Shown piece after piece: positions 35,960-46,200 of a DNA stretch of 64,000 bases; the stretch's first letter is position 1, and every line of letters begins with the position of its first letter. The notes under the pieces were generated by a model, which was not told the DNA's origin, searched no databases, and saw only the letters and a program-made list of their open reading frames with translations. Origin of the DNA: Pedobacter roseus (lineage in GTDB: Bacteria; Bacteroidota; Bacteroidia; Sphingobacteriales; Sphingobacteriaceae). The stretch is taken from the NCBI RefSeq assembly GCF_014395225.1, contig NZ_CP060723.1, positions 1,488,001 through 1,552,000 of the forward strand, written 5' to 3'. The position numbers and the translations under genes are program-made.

Positions 35960-36316
35960 TTAGATTGCGTTTTTTACCATATTGACCAAATGATCAATGT
36001 CGAAAGGTTTGGAAATAAAACCATCGGCCTTACATTGGTTTTTCATAGTAATCAGGTCGGCATGTGCACTCATCATCAGTACAGGAACATTACTGGTGGC
36101 TTCTTCAGATTTTAACATATCGCACACATTTAAGCCATTACCGTCAGGGAGCATTACATCGAGCAGAAAAAGATCAGGTACCACATTAGATTTTCGGCTC
36201 ATAAATTCATTTACGTTTGAAAAACCCGTCACTTCGTAATCTTCCTGTGAAAAAATAAGTTCAACGATTTCCCTGATTCCCTGATCATCTTCGAGAATGC
36301 TGATTTTTTTGCCCAT
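35960..36316 (-). CDS. Single-domain response regulator (CheY-like)
   Basis: This 118-residue protein is only a receiver domain: acidic pair E9-D10 (ILEDDQGIR), phosphoacceptor D53 (LFLLDVMLPDGNG), S84 (LMMSAHAD) and a lysine in FISKPFD near residue 102. No output domain is present, so it must act by protein contact or as a phosphorelay link. It lies tail-to-tail with the multi-PAS kinase at 33986-35938. That arrangement gives separate transcripts, so functional pairing is plausible but not proven. Confidence 0.92.
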   Translation of the reverse strand: MGKKISILEDDQGIREIVELIFSQEDYEVTGFSNVNEFMSRKSNVVPDLFLLDVMLPDGNGLNVCDMLKSEEATSNVPVLMMSAHADLITMKNQCKADGFISKPFDIDHLVNMVKNAI

Positions 36317-36425
36317 AAATATAGTTAGTAAACATTAGTGGATAGACTACCCGCGATAAAGATAAATTGTTTTAATAAATTCTATAATTTATTTAACATT
36401 TTTATTGGCTTTGTTACTTTCAGCC

Positions 36426-36620
36426 TTATGATTTAGCCGTCACATTTTTCATCAGGGTTTTAAACTTTACCGAATTTCCCTGTTCTACTGTGATGGTAAT
36501 ATGTCCGGTTTTACTGGTATTAATATCCCGAACGGCACCCCATTTACCTTTATGTGTTCCGGCTATAACAAAGCATAGGTCGCCATCTTTTAGTGTTGTT
36601 GTTTTTGTATCGTTTTCCAT
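36426..36620 (-). CDS. Small KOW-motif-like protein
   Basis: This 64-residue protein is built around CFVIAGTHKGKWGAVRDI and a following strand (HITITVEQGNSVKF). The pattern (hydrophobic strand, G-x-x-K-G-x-x-G, strand) is that of KOW motifs, which bind RNA or partner proteins in ribosomal proteins L24 and NusG. A free-standing KOW protein of this size is uncommon. It is a single gene near the small protein at 36728 on the opposite strand. The family call rests on motif recognition alone. Confidence 0.55.
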   Translation of the reverse strand: MENDTKTTTLKDGDLCFVIAGTHKGKWGAVRDINTSKTGHITITVEQGNSVKFKTLMKNVTAKS

Positions 36621-36727
36621 TTGTTAAAGCTATAAAATAAACCCTGTCATGATTAATTCAATTATCTTCTAAAAATGCTGTTAATTAGGATATTCCGAAC
36701 ACAAAATACTATATTTAACTGAAACAA

Positions 36728-37069
36728 ATGTATAATATGGATCCGAACATTGTTACCCTAAATCTCATTAATTATATCGGCGATTACGACTATTACAATG
36801 CCCTCACGGATGTAAACAGCGACAAACATCCGAAATCCTTTACCAAATTAAGCGAAATCAGGGAAAGGAATAAACGTCACATTACTGAGCTTTTTCCGAA
36901 TGTAAAATTCCGTGATGGTAAGAACCAGTTACTCGCGGTAGGTCTTTTTAAGGATGAAGTTAAAGCCAGGGTAGAAACACTATCAAAAAAGGAAATAGAA
37001 GATTACCTCGATACTTTTAAAAAAGATGCTAAGAAGATTGAAAGGCTTTATAAAAAGGTGAGGAAGTAG
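36728..37069 (+). CDS. Hypothetical protein, 113 aa
   Basis: The protein is charged and mostly helical. Its N-terminus holds an IGDYDYYNALTDVNSD segment; the rest is rich in Lys, Arg and Glu (LSEIRERNKRHI, KVKARVETL-like, KKIERLYKKVRK). No family, signal peptide or membrane segment is recognised. It stands alone, opposite the KOW-like gene, and is followed by repeat-rich DNA. The composition is normal for a coding frame and no alternative frame competes, so it is probably real. Confidence 0.55.
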   Translation: MYNMDPNIVTLNLINYIGDYDYYNALTDVNSDKHPKSFTKLSEIRERNKRHITELFPNVKFRDGKNQLLAVGLFKDEVKARVETLSKKEIEDYLDTFKKDAKKIERLYKKVRK

Positions 37070-37079
37070 TCGGTTCATT

Positions 37080-37797
37080 TGCAGTTATTGGGTTAATCGG
37101 TTAATTGTTTAAATCGGTTAACTGTTGCAAAACGCCCAGCATTAAACTATTCACCTGTAATAACTACCCTTGAATATCCCTTTAAAGATCCTTCGAATAC
37201 GCTACCATAGACTGAATCCATTAGCACGGCCGTATTCCCGCGCAGGCGGGAATCTTAAAGCGCTTGCATTACGATTCCCAATCGGGTTGGGAATGACGAT
37301 CTCGCGCAGCCTGTCATTTTGCCAAAAAGCGCTGTCTTCTATATTGATTTTATGAAATAATTATCCATCAGGATGACAAACCGCGTTAAATCTTCCGTGT
37401 TTCCGTGCCTCCGTGGCTAAAACTAGCGTAAATTTTATTTTCTATCATTTAACCATTAAGGATTTAAGAACATTAAGGTTTACAGTTAACTCCTAAAACG
37501 CTCGCTAATTGGTCATTGAAAATTGCTTATTGGTGATTCATTCCATCATCCCTCTTACATTTTCCATCCTTAAAGATCCTTCGACTACGCTCATGATGAC
37601 AAACCGCGTTAGATTCTCTGTGATTTCCGTGCCTCCGTGGCTAAAACTAGCGTAAATTTTATTTTCTATCATTTAACCATTAAGGATTTAAGAACATTAA
37701 GGTTAACAGTTAACTCCTAAAACACTCGCTAATTGGTCATTGAAAATTGATTATTGGTGATTCATTCCATCTTACATTTTCCATCCTCCATTCTCTC
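37080..37797. repeat. Interspersed repeat block, two ~180-bp direct copies and hairpin elements
   Basis: The ~720 bases without a gene hold repeats. At 37082-37127 there is a GGTTAATCGGTTAATTG-type phrase like the 33-kb array. At about 37230 there is a palindromic ATTCCCGCGCAGGCGGGAAT, followed by an imperfect GATTCCCAATC/GGTTGGGAATGAC pair. Then two direct copies (about 37372-37553 and 37594-37770) begin GATGACAAACCGCGTTA. Each contains CCGTGCCTCCGTGGCTAAAA, AACATTAAGG and CTCGCTAATTGGTCATTGAA. The same family occurs in opposite orientation at 47760-49430. Confidence 0.85.
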
Positions 37798-38619
37798 TTA
37801 TTCGTGTAATACCAAAATAGCCTTCACCGTTTTATTCATTACCTGGTTAACCGTACTGCTGGTAAATAAGCGATAAATAATGTTGTGGTGGTGTTTAACC
37901 AGGCAAAGGATATCGGTATGGTTACTTTTAATGAAATCCATAATACCGTTCGGTGCACTGCTATCCATAATGTAGTTAAATTCGATTTCCGTATCTGGTA
38001 AAAGATCCCTGATCCTTTTTTCTCCCGTCTGGATATGTACCTCATCTGATTTTTCGGCCACATAAAGTACCTGCATTTTTTTTGTTCCCGAGGCTTTTAA
38101 CAGTTCGCTGAGGGCGGTAATATCTTTTGGCGATAATACGGTTTCGTAATCAGTGGCAAGCGTAATAATCGGGAAGTTGGTAAAACTGCTCTCTAAAGGT
38201 ACAATCAGGGTAGGTATTCTCATTTTAGTAACCGCCATGCTGGCGTTGCTGCCTACAATTCCGCTAATTCCCGTGGCACCTGTAATGCCCATTACCAACA
38301 GCTCTACCGGATTGTTTTCGGTGTGTTTGGTAATTACTGTTTTTAAAAAACCAACATCACATATCGTTTCGAGTTTTACGTCTTTAAGGTTTTCCCTTTC
38401 GCGGATGTTTTCGGCCCATTCTTTTAAAGCAGCTCTTTTATTTCCGTAATATGATTCGATAAAAATGGCGTTATAAGTGCTGTTATTTATACCTTCGGTA
38501 GGATGGATGGCATGGATGGCTACCACTTCCATTTTCAGCGTTTTTGCCATAGCCAATGCATAGGAGAGGGCATTTCCGGCGCTTCTTGAAAAATCCGTTG
38601 CTACAAGTATCTGTTTCAT
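37798..38619 (-). CDS. Universal stress protein, two Usp domains
   Basis: This 273-residue protein consists of two Usp (Rossmann-like) domains in tandem. The first (about 1-145) starts MKQILVATDFSRSAGNALSYAL and ends with the ATP-loop pattern VMGITGATGISGIVGSNASMA (G-x2-G-x9-G-S/T type). The second (about 150-273) is less conserved and ends LFTSSTVNQVMNKTVKAILVL. Such tandem Usp proteins are common in Bacteroidota and bind ATP or AMP under stress. The gene starts 27 bases after a phosphate transporter gene on the same strand, so the two are likely co-transcribed. Confidence 0.9.
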   Translation of the reverse strand: MKQILVATDFSRSAGNALSYALAMAKTLKMEVVAIHAIHPTEGINNSTYNAIFIESYYGNKRAALKEWAENIRERENLKDVKLETICDVGFLKTVITKHTENNPVELLVMGITGATGISGIVGSNASMAVTKMRIPTLIVPLESSFTNFPIITLATDYETVLSPKDITALSELLKASGTKKMQVLYVAEKSDEVHIQTGEKRIRDLLPDTEIEFNYIMDSSAPNGIMDFIKSNHTDILCLVKHHHNIIYRLFTSSTVNQVMNKTVKAILVLHE

Positions 38620-38646
38620 TTTTTAGAGAATAATATTTTGAAACTG

Positions 38647-40086
38647 TTAAATAAACAGGTGAAAAAGCATAAATAACAAAATAGACAATACAATCGATAC
38701 CGGCAAGGTAAGTACCCAGGCCAATCCAATATTTTTAAGCGTGTTACTGTTGAGGTTTTTTCTTCCGCCAGAGGCCACCATTGCACCGGCTATCCCGCTC
38801 GATAATACATGTGTGGTGCTTACCGGCAAGCCAAAAGCAGTACTCAGGCCAATGGTAGAAGCTGCAACAATTTCGGAAGTAGCGCCCTGGGCATAATTTA
38901 AATGTTCGTTACCGATTTTTTCTCCAATGGTAACCGCTATGCGTTTCCAGCCAATCATGGTGCCCAATCCGAGTGAAATTGAAATTAAAAGAATTACCCA
39001 AAGCGGCGCAAATTCTACCAGTTTCGATAATTCGGAAGAATTATCATGAAGGAGTTGATCGTCAGCAGGGTTAATTACCAATGTTTTATCTTCCCTTACT
39101 GTTTTTATCGAAGCCACAACCTCTTCAATCTGCTTACGGAAAAGGTAAGTGTTTTTCTTGTCGGTTTCATTTTTAAGCGATAAATGATATTTCGCTTTAT
39201 CTATTTTCTTTACAAGGGAAGTAATATCTAATGTTTTTCCCTGGTTAAGTGTTGCTGTTTTTTGAAGCACCTGTTCGGTTTGATTCAGCTGGAACAATAC
39301 TTTATCATTGGGGATGTGGTGGTTCACGGCAAATTTTGCAGGTAGAAAAGCAATCAGGATCAGCATTAATAAGCCCACACCTTTCTGTCCGTCGTTGCTG
39401 CCGTGGAAAAAGCTCACCAAAGTACAGGTGGTAATCAGTAATCCCCTGATCAGTAAGGGCGGCCTGTCGTTTTCACCTTTTGGGATATGAAAAAGGGCAT
39501 GGTATTTAATTACATGTTTTAAAAAATACATCAGTAACATGGCCAGACCAAAGCCAATAATGGGCGATAAAATGAGCGATAAACCGATTTCTTCGGCCTT
39601 ACCCCAGTTTACTCCCTTGCCGCCGTAGTACCAGGTAAAAGCCAAACCGGCGCCGATCATGGCGCCAATCATGGTGTGCGAACTAGAGCAGGGGATACCC
39701 AGGTACCAGGTGCCGAGATTCCAGGCGATAGAGGCCAGTAAAACAGCCAAAACCATCGCTGCCCCAACGCCAATGGGAAGGTTCATCAAAGTATCTAGCG
39801 GAACGAGTTTTAAAATACCCATCGCAACGGCAATCCCTCCGGTAAATACACCCATAAAATTCCAAAATCCCGACCAGGGGATGGCAATAACTGGTTTTAA
39901 CGCTTTAGTATAAATTACAGTAGCTACCGCATTGGCCGTATCATGGAAACCGTTTACAAACTCAAATCCGACTACGGCGAGCAGGCAAACGATAAAAACA
40001 ATGGCGAGTGGAGTACTTAAATCGGTGTTTCCTATAAAGGGTAATATGGTGCAGAACGACGGCATAAAATCAGTTTGGATATTCAT
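38647..40086 (-). CDS. Inorganic phosphate transporter, PiT family
   Basis: The start is set at Met 40086 (MNIQTDFM); an in-frame Met four residues earlier is possible. The protein is about 479 residues with roughly ten membrane segments. It carries the PiT signatures FVNGFHDTANAVAT near the N-terminus and SFFHGSNDGQKGVGL plus GLSTAFGLPVSTTHVLSS in the second half. A cytoplasmic loop rich in Lys/Asp (about 245-345) separates the halves. It catalyses low-affinity cation-coupled phosphate uptake at the inner membrane. It is first in an apparent two-gene unit with the universal stress protein. Confidence 0.93.
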   Translation of the reverse strand: MNIQTDFMPSFCTILPFIGNTDLSTPLAIVFIVCLLAVVGFEFVNGFHDTANAVATVIYTKALKPVIAIPWSGFWNFMGVFTGGIAVAMGILKLVPLDTLMNLPIGVGAAMVLAVLLASIAWNLGTWYLGIPCSSSHTMIGAMIGAGLAFTWYYGGKGVNWGKAEEIGLSLILSPIIGFGLAMLLMYFLKHVIKYHALFHIPKGENDRPPLLIRGLLITTCTLVSFFHGSNDGQKGVGLLMLILIAFLPAKFAVNHHIPNDKVLFQLNQTEQVLQKTATLNQGKTLDITSLVKKIDKAKYHLSLKNETDKKNTYLFRKQIEEVVASIKTVREDKTLVINPADDQLLHDNSSELSKLVEFAPLWVILLISISLGLGTMIGWKRIAVTIGEKIGNEHLNYAQGATSEIVAASTIGLSTAFGLPVSTTHVLSSGIAGAMVASGGRKNLNSNTLKNIGLAWVLTLPVSIVLSILLFMLFHLFI

Positions 40087-40303
40087 GGTGCAGATCATTT
40101 ATCTGCGCTTTCAAATAACTGAATAAGTAACTGATTTAAATCGTTTTGAATGTTAAATGATTGTTATCAATACGTTAAAGTGGGTGGCTGTTTTTTGACT
40201 CAATAGCGATAAAATCATACCCCTCATTTATCTTCGTTATAAACGATGACAATCGCCAGTTTAATGCTCAATTGTAAAATACTGGAGTATCCAATAAACT
40301 TAA

Positions 40304-40343
40304 TAGGGGGATAACCCGGCAAAATGCCCAGGCTTTCCCCCTT
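40304..40343 (-). terminator. Terminator-like hairpin after the lipoprotein gene
   Basis: GGGGGA and TCCCCC (40306-40311 and 40336-40341) form the stem, with a nested CC-GGC/GCC-GG pairing inside. It lies 23 bases beyond the stop of the minus-strand lipoprotein gene at 40366 and probably ends the TonB-lipoprotein operon. Confidence 0.55.
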
Positions 40344-40365
40344 TATTATAGTTTAATTAATGATT

Positions 40366-41439
40366 TTATTTGAAATATTGAGAAAGATCGGTAATAGCAC
40401 CCGAAAAATAGGTGGATTTTGTTGCGCCGGCCAGATTTTTTGTATCCTTTATAATAAATAACTTTGATGAATTTGCTTCAAAACTGATTGAACCATACCT
40501 TCCTTCGTTCTGTTTAAAAGGAAATGCTGCGTTTACAAATGGTGAGGCTGTGGTAGTGTATGGAACATTGTTTGTTCCCGCTTCAAATACATCAAAACTG
40601 TAGATGTAATTTGCTCCGGGCAGTGGCGGAAGTTCGATCGAATTGAACGAGCCATCTTTTTTGAGGGTAAGCCTAAGCTCAGGTGTAACTTTGGTACCAG
40701 CCGTGGTAATGGCGGCCGATGTGGGTTTTGTATAAAAAACAATATCTACATCAACATTTTTAAATTGCGGGGCAAATATGGTTTCGAACTTTGCACTAAT
40801 CATCATATTGGCAGGGTTTGCCGGAGGAGTGAGTTTTACATTATCTGCGATTTTAGTTCCGTCGAAAAAGAAATCAATATTCTGCCTGGCTATTTCAGAT
40901 TGGATTGTTTTGGTAAAGAGAATTTCGGTTGTCCCTTTTTTACGGATGGTAACTTCTCTGGTGGTGCCTTTATCAATGAGGATAAAAAATGTATTGTTAA
41001 CGATGCTGGTACCCGACGACAGTAGGTTGCCATCCAGCAGGAATTCGATTTCGCCGGATACGACAAAACCTTTAACAACCAGCGAAATGGCACTGTTATA
41101 TATTTTGGTTCCATCATAAAATAAACTGATGTTCTGATCAAATGGTACCGCGGTGATGGTTTTGGTTAATAATATTTCTGTGCTGCCTTTTTTTCTCACT
41201 TTTAAAGTAGCGTTCTGGTCTTTTACAGAAAGAAGTGTTTTTACATTAATGCTGCCAACAGGAGGGGTGGCTATAATACTGTCTTTATACAGGTATTCTA
41301 ACGCTACATCAGATGCCCCTGTAATGCTTAACTGGATAACTTTTGGTTGCTCGGGCTGAAGAAGTTCTGCTTTGCGGCAAGATAAACTTAAGGCAATTAG
41401 GGCAGAAAAAAAGAAAATGGTAAAGATTTTTAGTTTCAT
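40366..41439 (-). CDS. Lipoprotein with two internal repeats, unknown
   Basis: This 357-residue protein has a lipoprotein signal (LIALSLSC, Cys21) followed by a beta-rich body. An 84-residue repeat is visible: LKVRKKGSTEILLTKTI...NISLFYDGTKIYN (79-115) recurs as VTIRKKGTTEILFTKTI...NIDFFFDGTKIADN (163-200), implying two Ig- or DUF4397-like modules. A diverged third half precedes them. No known family is recognised. It is the last gene of the minus-strand TonB/lipoprotein group, 101 bases after the beta-helix lipoprotein. It is probably an outer-membrane surface lipoprotein accessory to the receptor. Confidence 0.65.
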   Translation of the reverse strand: MKLKIFTIFFFSALIALSLSCRKAELLQPEQPKVIQLSITGASDVALEYLYKDSIIATPPVGSINVKTLLSVKDQNATLKVRKKGSTEILLTKTITAVPFDQNISLFYDGTKIYNSAISLVVKGFVVSGEIEFLLDGNLLSSGTSIVNNTFFILIDKGTTREVTIRKKGTTEILFTKTIQSEIARQNIDFFFDGTKIADNVKLTPPANPANMMISAKFETIFAPQFKNVDVDIVFYTKPTSAAITTAGTKVTPELRLTLKKDGSFNSIELPPLPGANYIYSFDVFEAGTNNVPYTTTASPFVNAAFPFKQNEGRYGSISFEANSSKLFIIKDTKNLAGATKSTYFSGAITDLSQYFK

Positions 41440-41458
41440 AAAAGGTTAATTATCGTTT

Positions 41459-41518
41459 AAAACAGGACAATCCTGTTTTTATAATCAAGAGACCATACCT
41501 AAAAAGGTACGGTCTCTT
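41459..41518 (-). terminator. Two consecutive hairpins between the lipoprotein genes
   Basis: AAAACAGGA/TCCTGTTTT (41459-41467 with 41471-41479) and a 13-base stem with one mismatch (41487-41499 with 41506-41518) lie side by side. The second is flanked by TTTT on the plus side. They may stop or attenuate transcription between the 433- and 357-residue lipoprotein genes. Confidence 0.55.
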
Positions 41519-41540
41519 TTGATATTAGAGAGAGAAAAAA

Positions 41541-42842
41541 TTAAAATACAAGTTTAGACCAGCTAGCAGCCCAAGTTGGAAGCGTAACTGTAGATGGAGA
41601 ACCTGGTGTATTGTACCATGGCTGGCTCACACCAAAATAACTTGCGTTGCTTGCATTAACTACCAGGTTGTTACCACCACCATCAACATAAGCACCAACT
41701 GCTGCTGTAATTGAGTTGACGAAACCGTGAACGGATGTAGTAGAGATATCTGAAAGACTTGCATTGGCATCACCATCAAAAGCGATACCGGTGTTGTAAC
41801 CAGAAACAACTACGTTAGATAAAGTAACTTCCGAACCTCTGCGCTCGCGGATACCGTTACGGTAACCTAAACCGGCAATACCTGAAGTATTTTCTGTACC
41901 GAAAACGCTTACATTAATTAAAACAGGGTGTGTTTTAGGAGTTAAGCTAAAAGTAGCATCTTCTGCAGGTGCATTGTTATCAGATTCGATACCGTTTGAA
42001 TCGCTTGCGCCACCGCTTGTGCTGTGTGTAGCGTTTTTATCTGCAATAGCAATACAATCAGTAAGGATACCACTGAAACCATTGTCGAAATCAAACTGAT
42101 CATCGTCAGAAGCTAAGGCAATTAAATTGCTTGGGCTAACTGTACCACCGAAAAATTCGAATCCATCATCTAAACCGTAAGAAACCTGTACGTGATCGAT
42201 AGTAGTACCGCTACCTACACCACCTAAAGTTAAACCGTTAACCTCAACGTTTGCAGCCAGTTGGAAACCTGCATACTCGATACGCACATATTGGAAAGTA
42301 CCACGGTTATCCGCATCGTTAGTACCTCCGTAGTGGAATTTAGATTCGTTAGCTAAACCTTCAATCAGTTTATCGCCAACGTTGATTGTTGCATTACCTA
42401 AAATGATAACACCACCAAAATCGCCAGGAGTACCAGTTGTACCGGCATTACCATCTAAAAGGTTACGGCTTGTAAATACAATCGGATCAGCAGCTGTACC
42501 AGCAGCATTGATGGTACCGTCTTTAGCAATAACCAATACACCATTTTGTACACCTGGAGTATTAACCGATGCTTTGATGTAAGTACCTGGCTGGATGGTT
42601 AAGGTTGCGCCGTTTCTAACGGTTACTACACCACTTAATTCGTAAACGTTTCCTGCTGTCCAGGTTACAGAGCTGGTAATGTCTCCGCTAACCGCTACAA
42701 CCGGTAACGATGACTGTGAATAATCTGCTGCTGAAGTGCTGCGGTTGCCGAATGCAGATGAAGCACCTTCATTTTTTTTACAAGCTGTAAAAGAAACAGC
42801 AACAATTGATAAAAGACCGATTAAGTTTTTGAAATTTTTCAT
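41541..42842 (-). CDS. Beta-helix-like surface lipoprotein
   Basis: This 433-residue protein has a lipoprotein signal (VAVSFTACKKN, Cys21). The body consists of short strands with Gly/Asn/Asp turns, such as RNGATLTIQPGTYIKA, GVIILGNATINVG, GTFQYVRIEYAGF and GLTLGGVGSGTTIDHVQVSYGLDDGFEFFGG. These fit a right-handed parallel beta-helix. An Asp-rich stretch (ALASDDDQFDFDNGFSG) may bind metal. Similar lipoproteins often follow TonB receptors in Bacteroidota. It is the first gene after the STN-TonB receptor (382-base gap). A role as receptor-associated surface protein, perhaps a binding or enzymatic module, is inferred. Confidence 0.75.
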   Translation of the reverse strand: MKNFKNLIGLLSIVAVSFTACKKNEGASSAFGNRSTSAADYSQSSLPVVAVSGDITSSVTWTAGNVYELSGVVTVRNGATLTIQPGTYIKASVNTPGVQNGVLVIAKDGTINAAGTAADPIVFTSRNLLDGNAGTTGTPGDFGGVIILGNATINVGDKLIEGLANESKFHYGGTNDADNRGTFQYVRIEYAGFQLAANVEVNGLTLGGVGSGTTIDHVQVSYGLDDGFEFFGGTVSPSNLIALASDDDQFDFDNGFSGILTDCIAIADKNATHSTSGGASDSNGIESDNNAPAEDATFSLTPKTHPVLINVSVFGTENTSGIAGLGYRNGIRERRGSEVTLSNVVVSGYNTGIAFDGDANASLSDISTTSVHGFVNSITAAVGAYVDGGGNNLVVNASNASYFGVSQPWYNTPGSPSTVTLPTWAASWSKLVF

Positions 42843-43224
42843 TTTCGTTTTTTTGTTTTCATAGGATCTGATAGGTATGATCCATGTTTTTTAGGTTGAT
42901 TTTTTTTGGTTATTTAGAGGTAAGGGCATATAAATCCTTATTTTTATGGAAATAAAGGCCCACATATCACTAAATAGGATGTTTTTTATATCTTAGTATT
43001 TCTTATCGATAACTAAGCAGATCTGTTGGCTGCCCTTGGCTTTTAACAGCAGGTTTTTAAAATATTTCAGGTTTATCCTGGATTGGCCGTTCCACTAGAA
43101 ATGATCGGTTTAAACGGAGGGTTCTGATACAACCTTTCGTTTTTTTTATGGCTATGCAGGAAACTCTATTCCTCCTTTCTGATTAAATGGTTTAACTTTA
43201 TTTATATTGTTTTTCATGGTCGCA
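42843..43224 (-). other. Intergenic region between TonB receptor and beta-helix lipoprotein
   Basis: No open frame of note. The 382 bases are AT-rich with several T-runs. They may carry a promoter or processing site for the lipoprotein genes, but no TAnnTTTG element could be assigned with confidence on the minus strand. Confidence 0.4.
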
Positions 43225-46200
43225 TTAAAAATTATAGGTAATGGAAGTGCTGTAGGTACGGCCGAATTTCTGTTTGAATAAAATAAGGTCTCCTTCTTCG
43301 TACTTGTTGCTGAAGCCCGGTTTTAAACGCATAAAATCGCTCTCATCACTTTGCCCTGCAACGTAATCGGGATTACGCTCGTAGCTAGCAGTGTTGCGAT
43401 AAAAAAACGAAGCCCTATTTAACAGATTGGCCGCATTTACCTTTATTTCGAATTTATTGTTTAAAAATTTATAGGCCAGTTGTGCATCAATTTGGTCGCG
43501 GGCACGCTCATATTCAATATCAATAGGTTTATCACCTACGATATAGGTTTTATAGCCCGACTTATTATAGGCTATATTAAAACTGAAGTGTTTATCCATG
43601 TACTGAAGTCCTGCGTTGAACTGATAGGGTGACTGGCCGTACATGGCCCTTTTTTGGTTGATCGTTGCCTGTATGTTCGGTCCGGTTGGATTTGCAGGAT
43701 CGGGGATTAGATAGGTGCTCCTCACAACCGACCTTTGTAGGGTGAGATTCCCATAGGCGGTTAATTTCGACAAAAGAGGCCATTCAGTAACAAAGCCGAG
43801 GTTTTTGCGGAATTCGAATTCAAGTCCGTAAACTTTTGCCCAGTCGGAGCTTTTGGTGTAATACGTGTAATTGCCACTAGCAGAACTAATGGTGATTTCG
43901 GCAGGTTTGTCGAAATATTTATAGTATCCTCCCACAGAAATGATTTCGCCCAGTTCAGGAAACCATTCAGTTTTGATGTCATAACTGTTAATCCTGGTGC
44001 TGTACAATCCCTGGTTACCAAACTGTCCGTCGAGATAAGGACTATACCTGAAAAAACGGCTGTTATCCAGTAGTTCAGGGCGGATAACACTGCTTGAAAC
44101 AGCGGCCCTTACATTCAGGGCATCAATAGGACTATAGGTTAAATTTGCAGAAGGAAGCCATTGCCATTTGCGATCGGGCTTAAGGGCGAAAATTGATTGC
44201 GACTGGGCATTGCTATAGCCATTTTTAACTTCTTTATACTGGTAATATTCAGCGCGGATTCCCCAAACCAGGCGGAGGTTCGGTAATAAACGGTTATCAA
44301 GCATAATAAAACCTGCATGTGTATTGCTTTTTCCTTCATAATTATCCAAAAAGTATGGATTAACCGAGTAGAAATACTTGTCGAAACTGATGTTGGCCGG
44401 ATTGATCATTTCGCTTACCGGGATGTATTTTAAACTATCTGCTAAAGTATTACTTCCCGAAAATGATGCGATCTGCCAGTTGAATTCTGCTTTTTTCCGG
44501 TTACCAAAATAACCTGTTTTTAAACTGTTGCGGGTGCTTTTAACATTAAATGGAACGGCAGCCGAAATATTCCAGGAGTAATGCCCTTCCTCATTTTCAT
44601 AATGGTGGCGCGACATCGGCATTACTTCTATTTGTGTAGAAAGGTTATAGTTGTAAAAATACTGGTATTCATTTCCGATCAGTTTAGGACTGCTGGAAGC
44701 AATTACCAGGTCTTTTTCTTCCCTGTGGATACTGGTACGTGCAAGATCCCATTCTATTTTTACCTTTCCCAGCTGATGTTGCCCGCTCAGTTTATTTTGT
44801 AGCAAATCGGTATAAGTTGGGTCATCAGCTTCCTGAATGCGGTTGGGCGGAAGGTTAAAATTGGTTTCATCTTTGTTGAAACCGGTAATCCTTACCATAT
44901 TGTTATCATACAAATGGGTGTAGGTATTGCGTAGGCTGAACCTGTTTTTGCCTAGTTGTAAACCGAAATTCAATATTCCTCCCAATGTGGTATTAAAATC
45001 ATAGGCAGCACCGCTGTTATTGGGGTAAGCAATATTCCAGTCGCTTCTGTTCTGATTTTCGATGAGGTTGATGTTTTGTGTGTTTCTATAACTCAGTGCA
45101 CCTGTAAAGCCAAATTTATTCTGGCCTGCAGTATCCAGGTTTACAGAATGTCCGATGGTGAACTGGTAATTCTGCGAAGGTGCAGCCTTGTATTTATACA
45201 CACTCACATTATCCTGAGTAAATCTTTTGCTCTGATCGGTTACCTTTTTCTGATACTCGGTGTCTGTAAGTGTATTGTTGGGTGCAACGGTTTTAACGGT
45301 ATGCTCTAAACCCTCAGGATAATCCCTTCTGCCATCGTCGAAGCCGAAATAATCATATTTGCCTCTTTTATGGCTTAAAAAATCTTTGCCTGTACTCTGG
45401 TCGTTGTATGATGTACCTGCAGTAAAACTTATAAAATTTTCGGAGGGAATATCTTTCGTGTTGATCTGGATAAGGCCGCCACCAAAGCTTGTATTCATAT
45501 CGGGCGTTACCGATTTGCTTACCACCACATTATCAACCAGGTTGGAAGGGATGAGGTCGAAAGAAAAATTGCGGGTTTGCGCTTCTGTACTCGGCAGGGT
45601 TACACCATCTAACTGAGCCGAATTGTAACGCTCACCGATTCCCCGAACAATAACAAATTTATTGTCTATCGAGCTTACACCGCTGATTCTTTTTAAACTT
45701 TCGCCGATATTCTTGTCCGGTGTGCGGGCAATCTGTTCGGCACTGATCCCGTTACTGATTTCGGAAGCATTTTTCTGACGGGCCAATAAACCTTCAACTG
45801 ACGCTTTTTTGTATGTGGCGGTTATCACTACATCCTGAAGTCCTTTTGCATCAGGTTTTAACGAAATATCCAAAGGTGTGGCTTTATCAGCCTTTACTGT
45901 TACATCACTAATGCGTTGTGTTGCATAAGAAATATAACTGATTTCTACTGTATAGGTACCTGGTTCTACATTGATGCTGTAACTTCCGTCGCTGGCCGTT
46001 TGGGTGGCTTTACCCGTTTCGATAATTTTAATAGAAGCACCAGGTAGGGTTTCACCTTTTTCATCGAATATTTTTCCAGATATCCGGCCCGGTTTTACCG
46101 GATCCGGTAATTTATAAAGTAATATGGTATTGGCATCAGCAAACCTGTACGTTACCCTGGTGCCCGACAATATTTTTTTGAGGATAAGCTCAAGAGCCAT

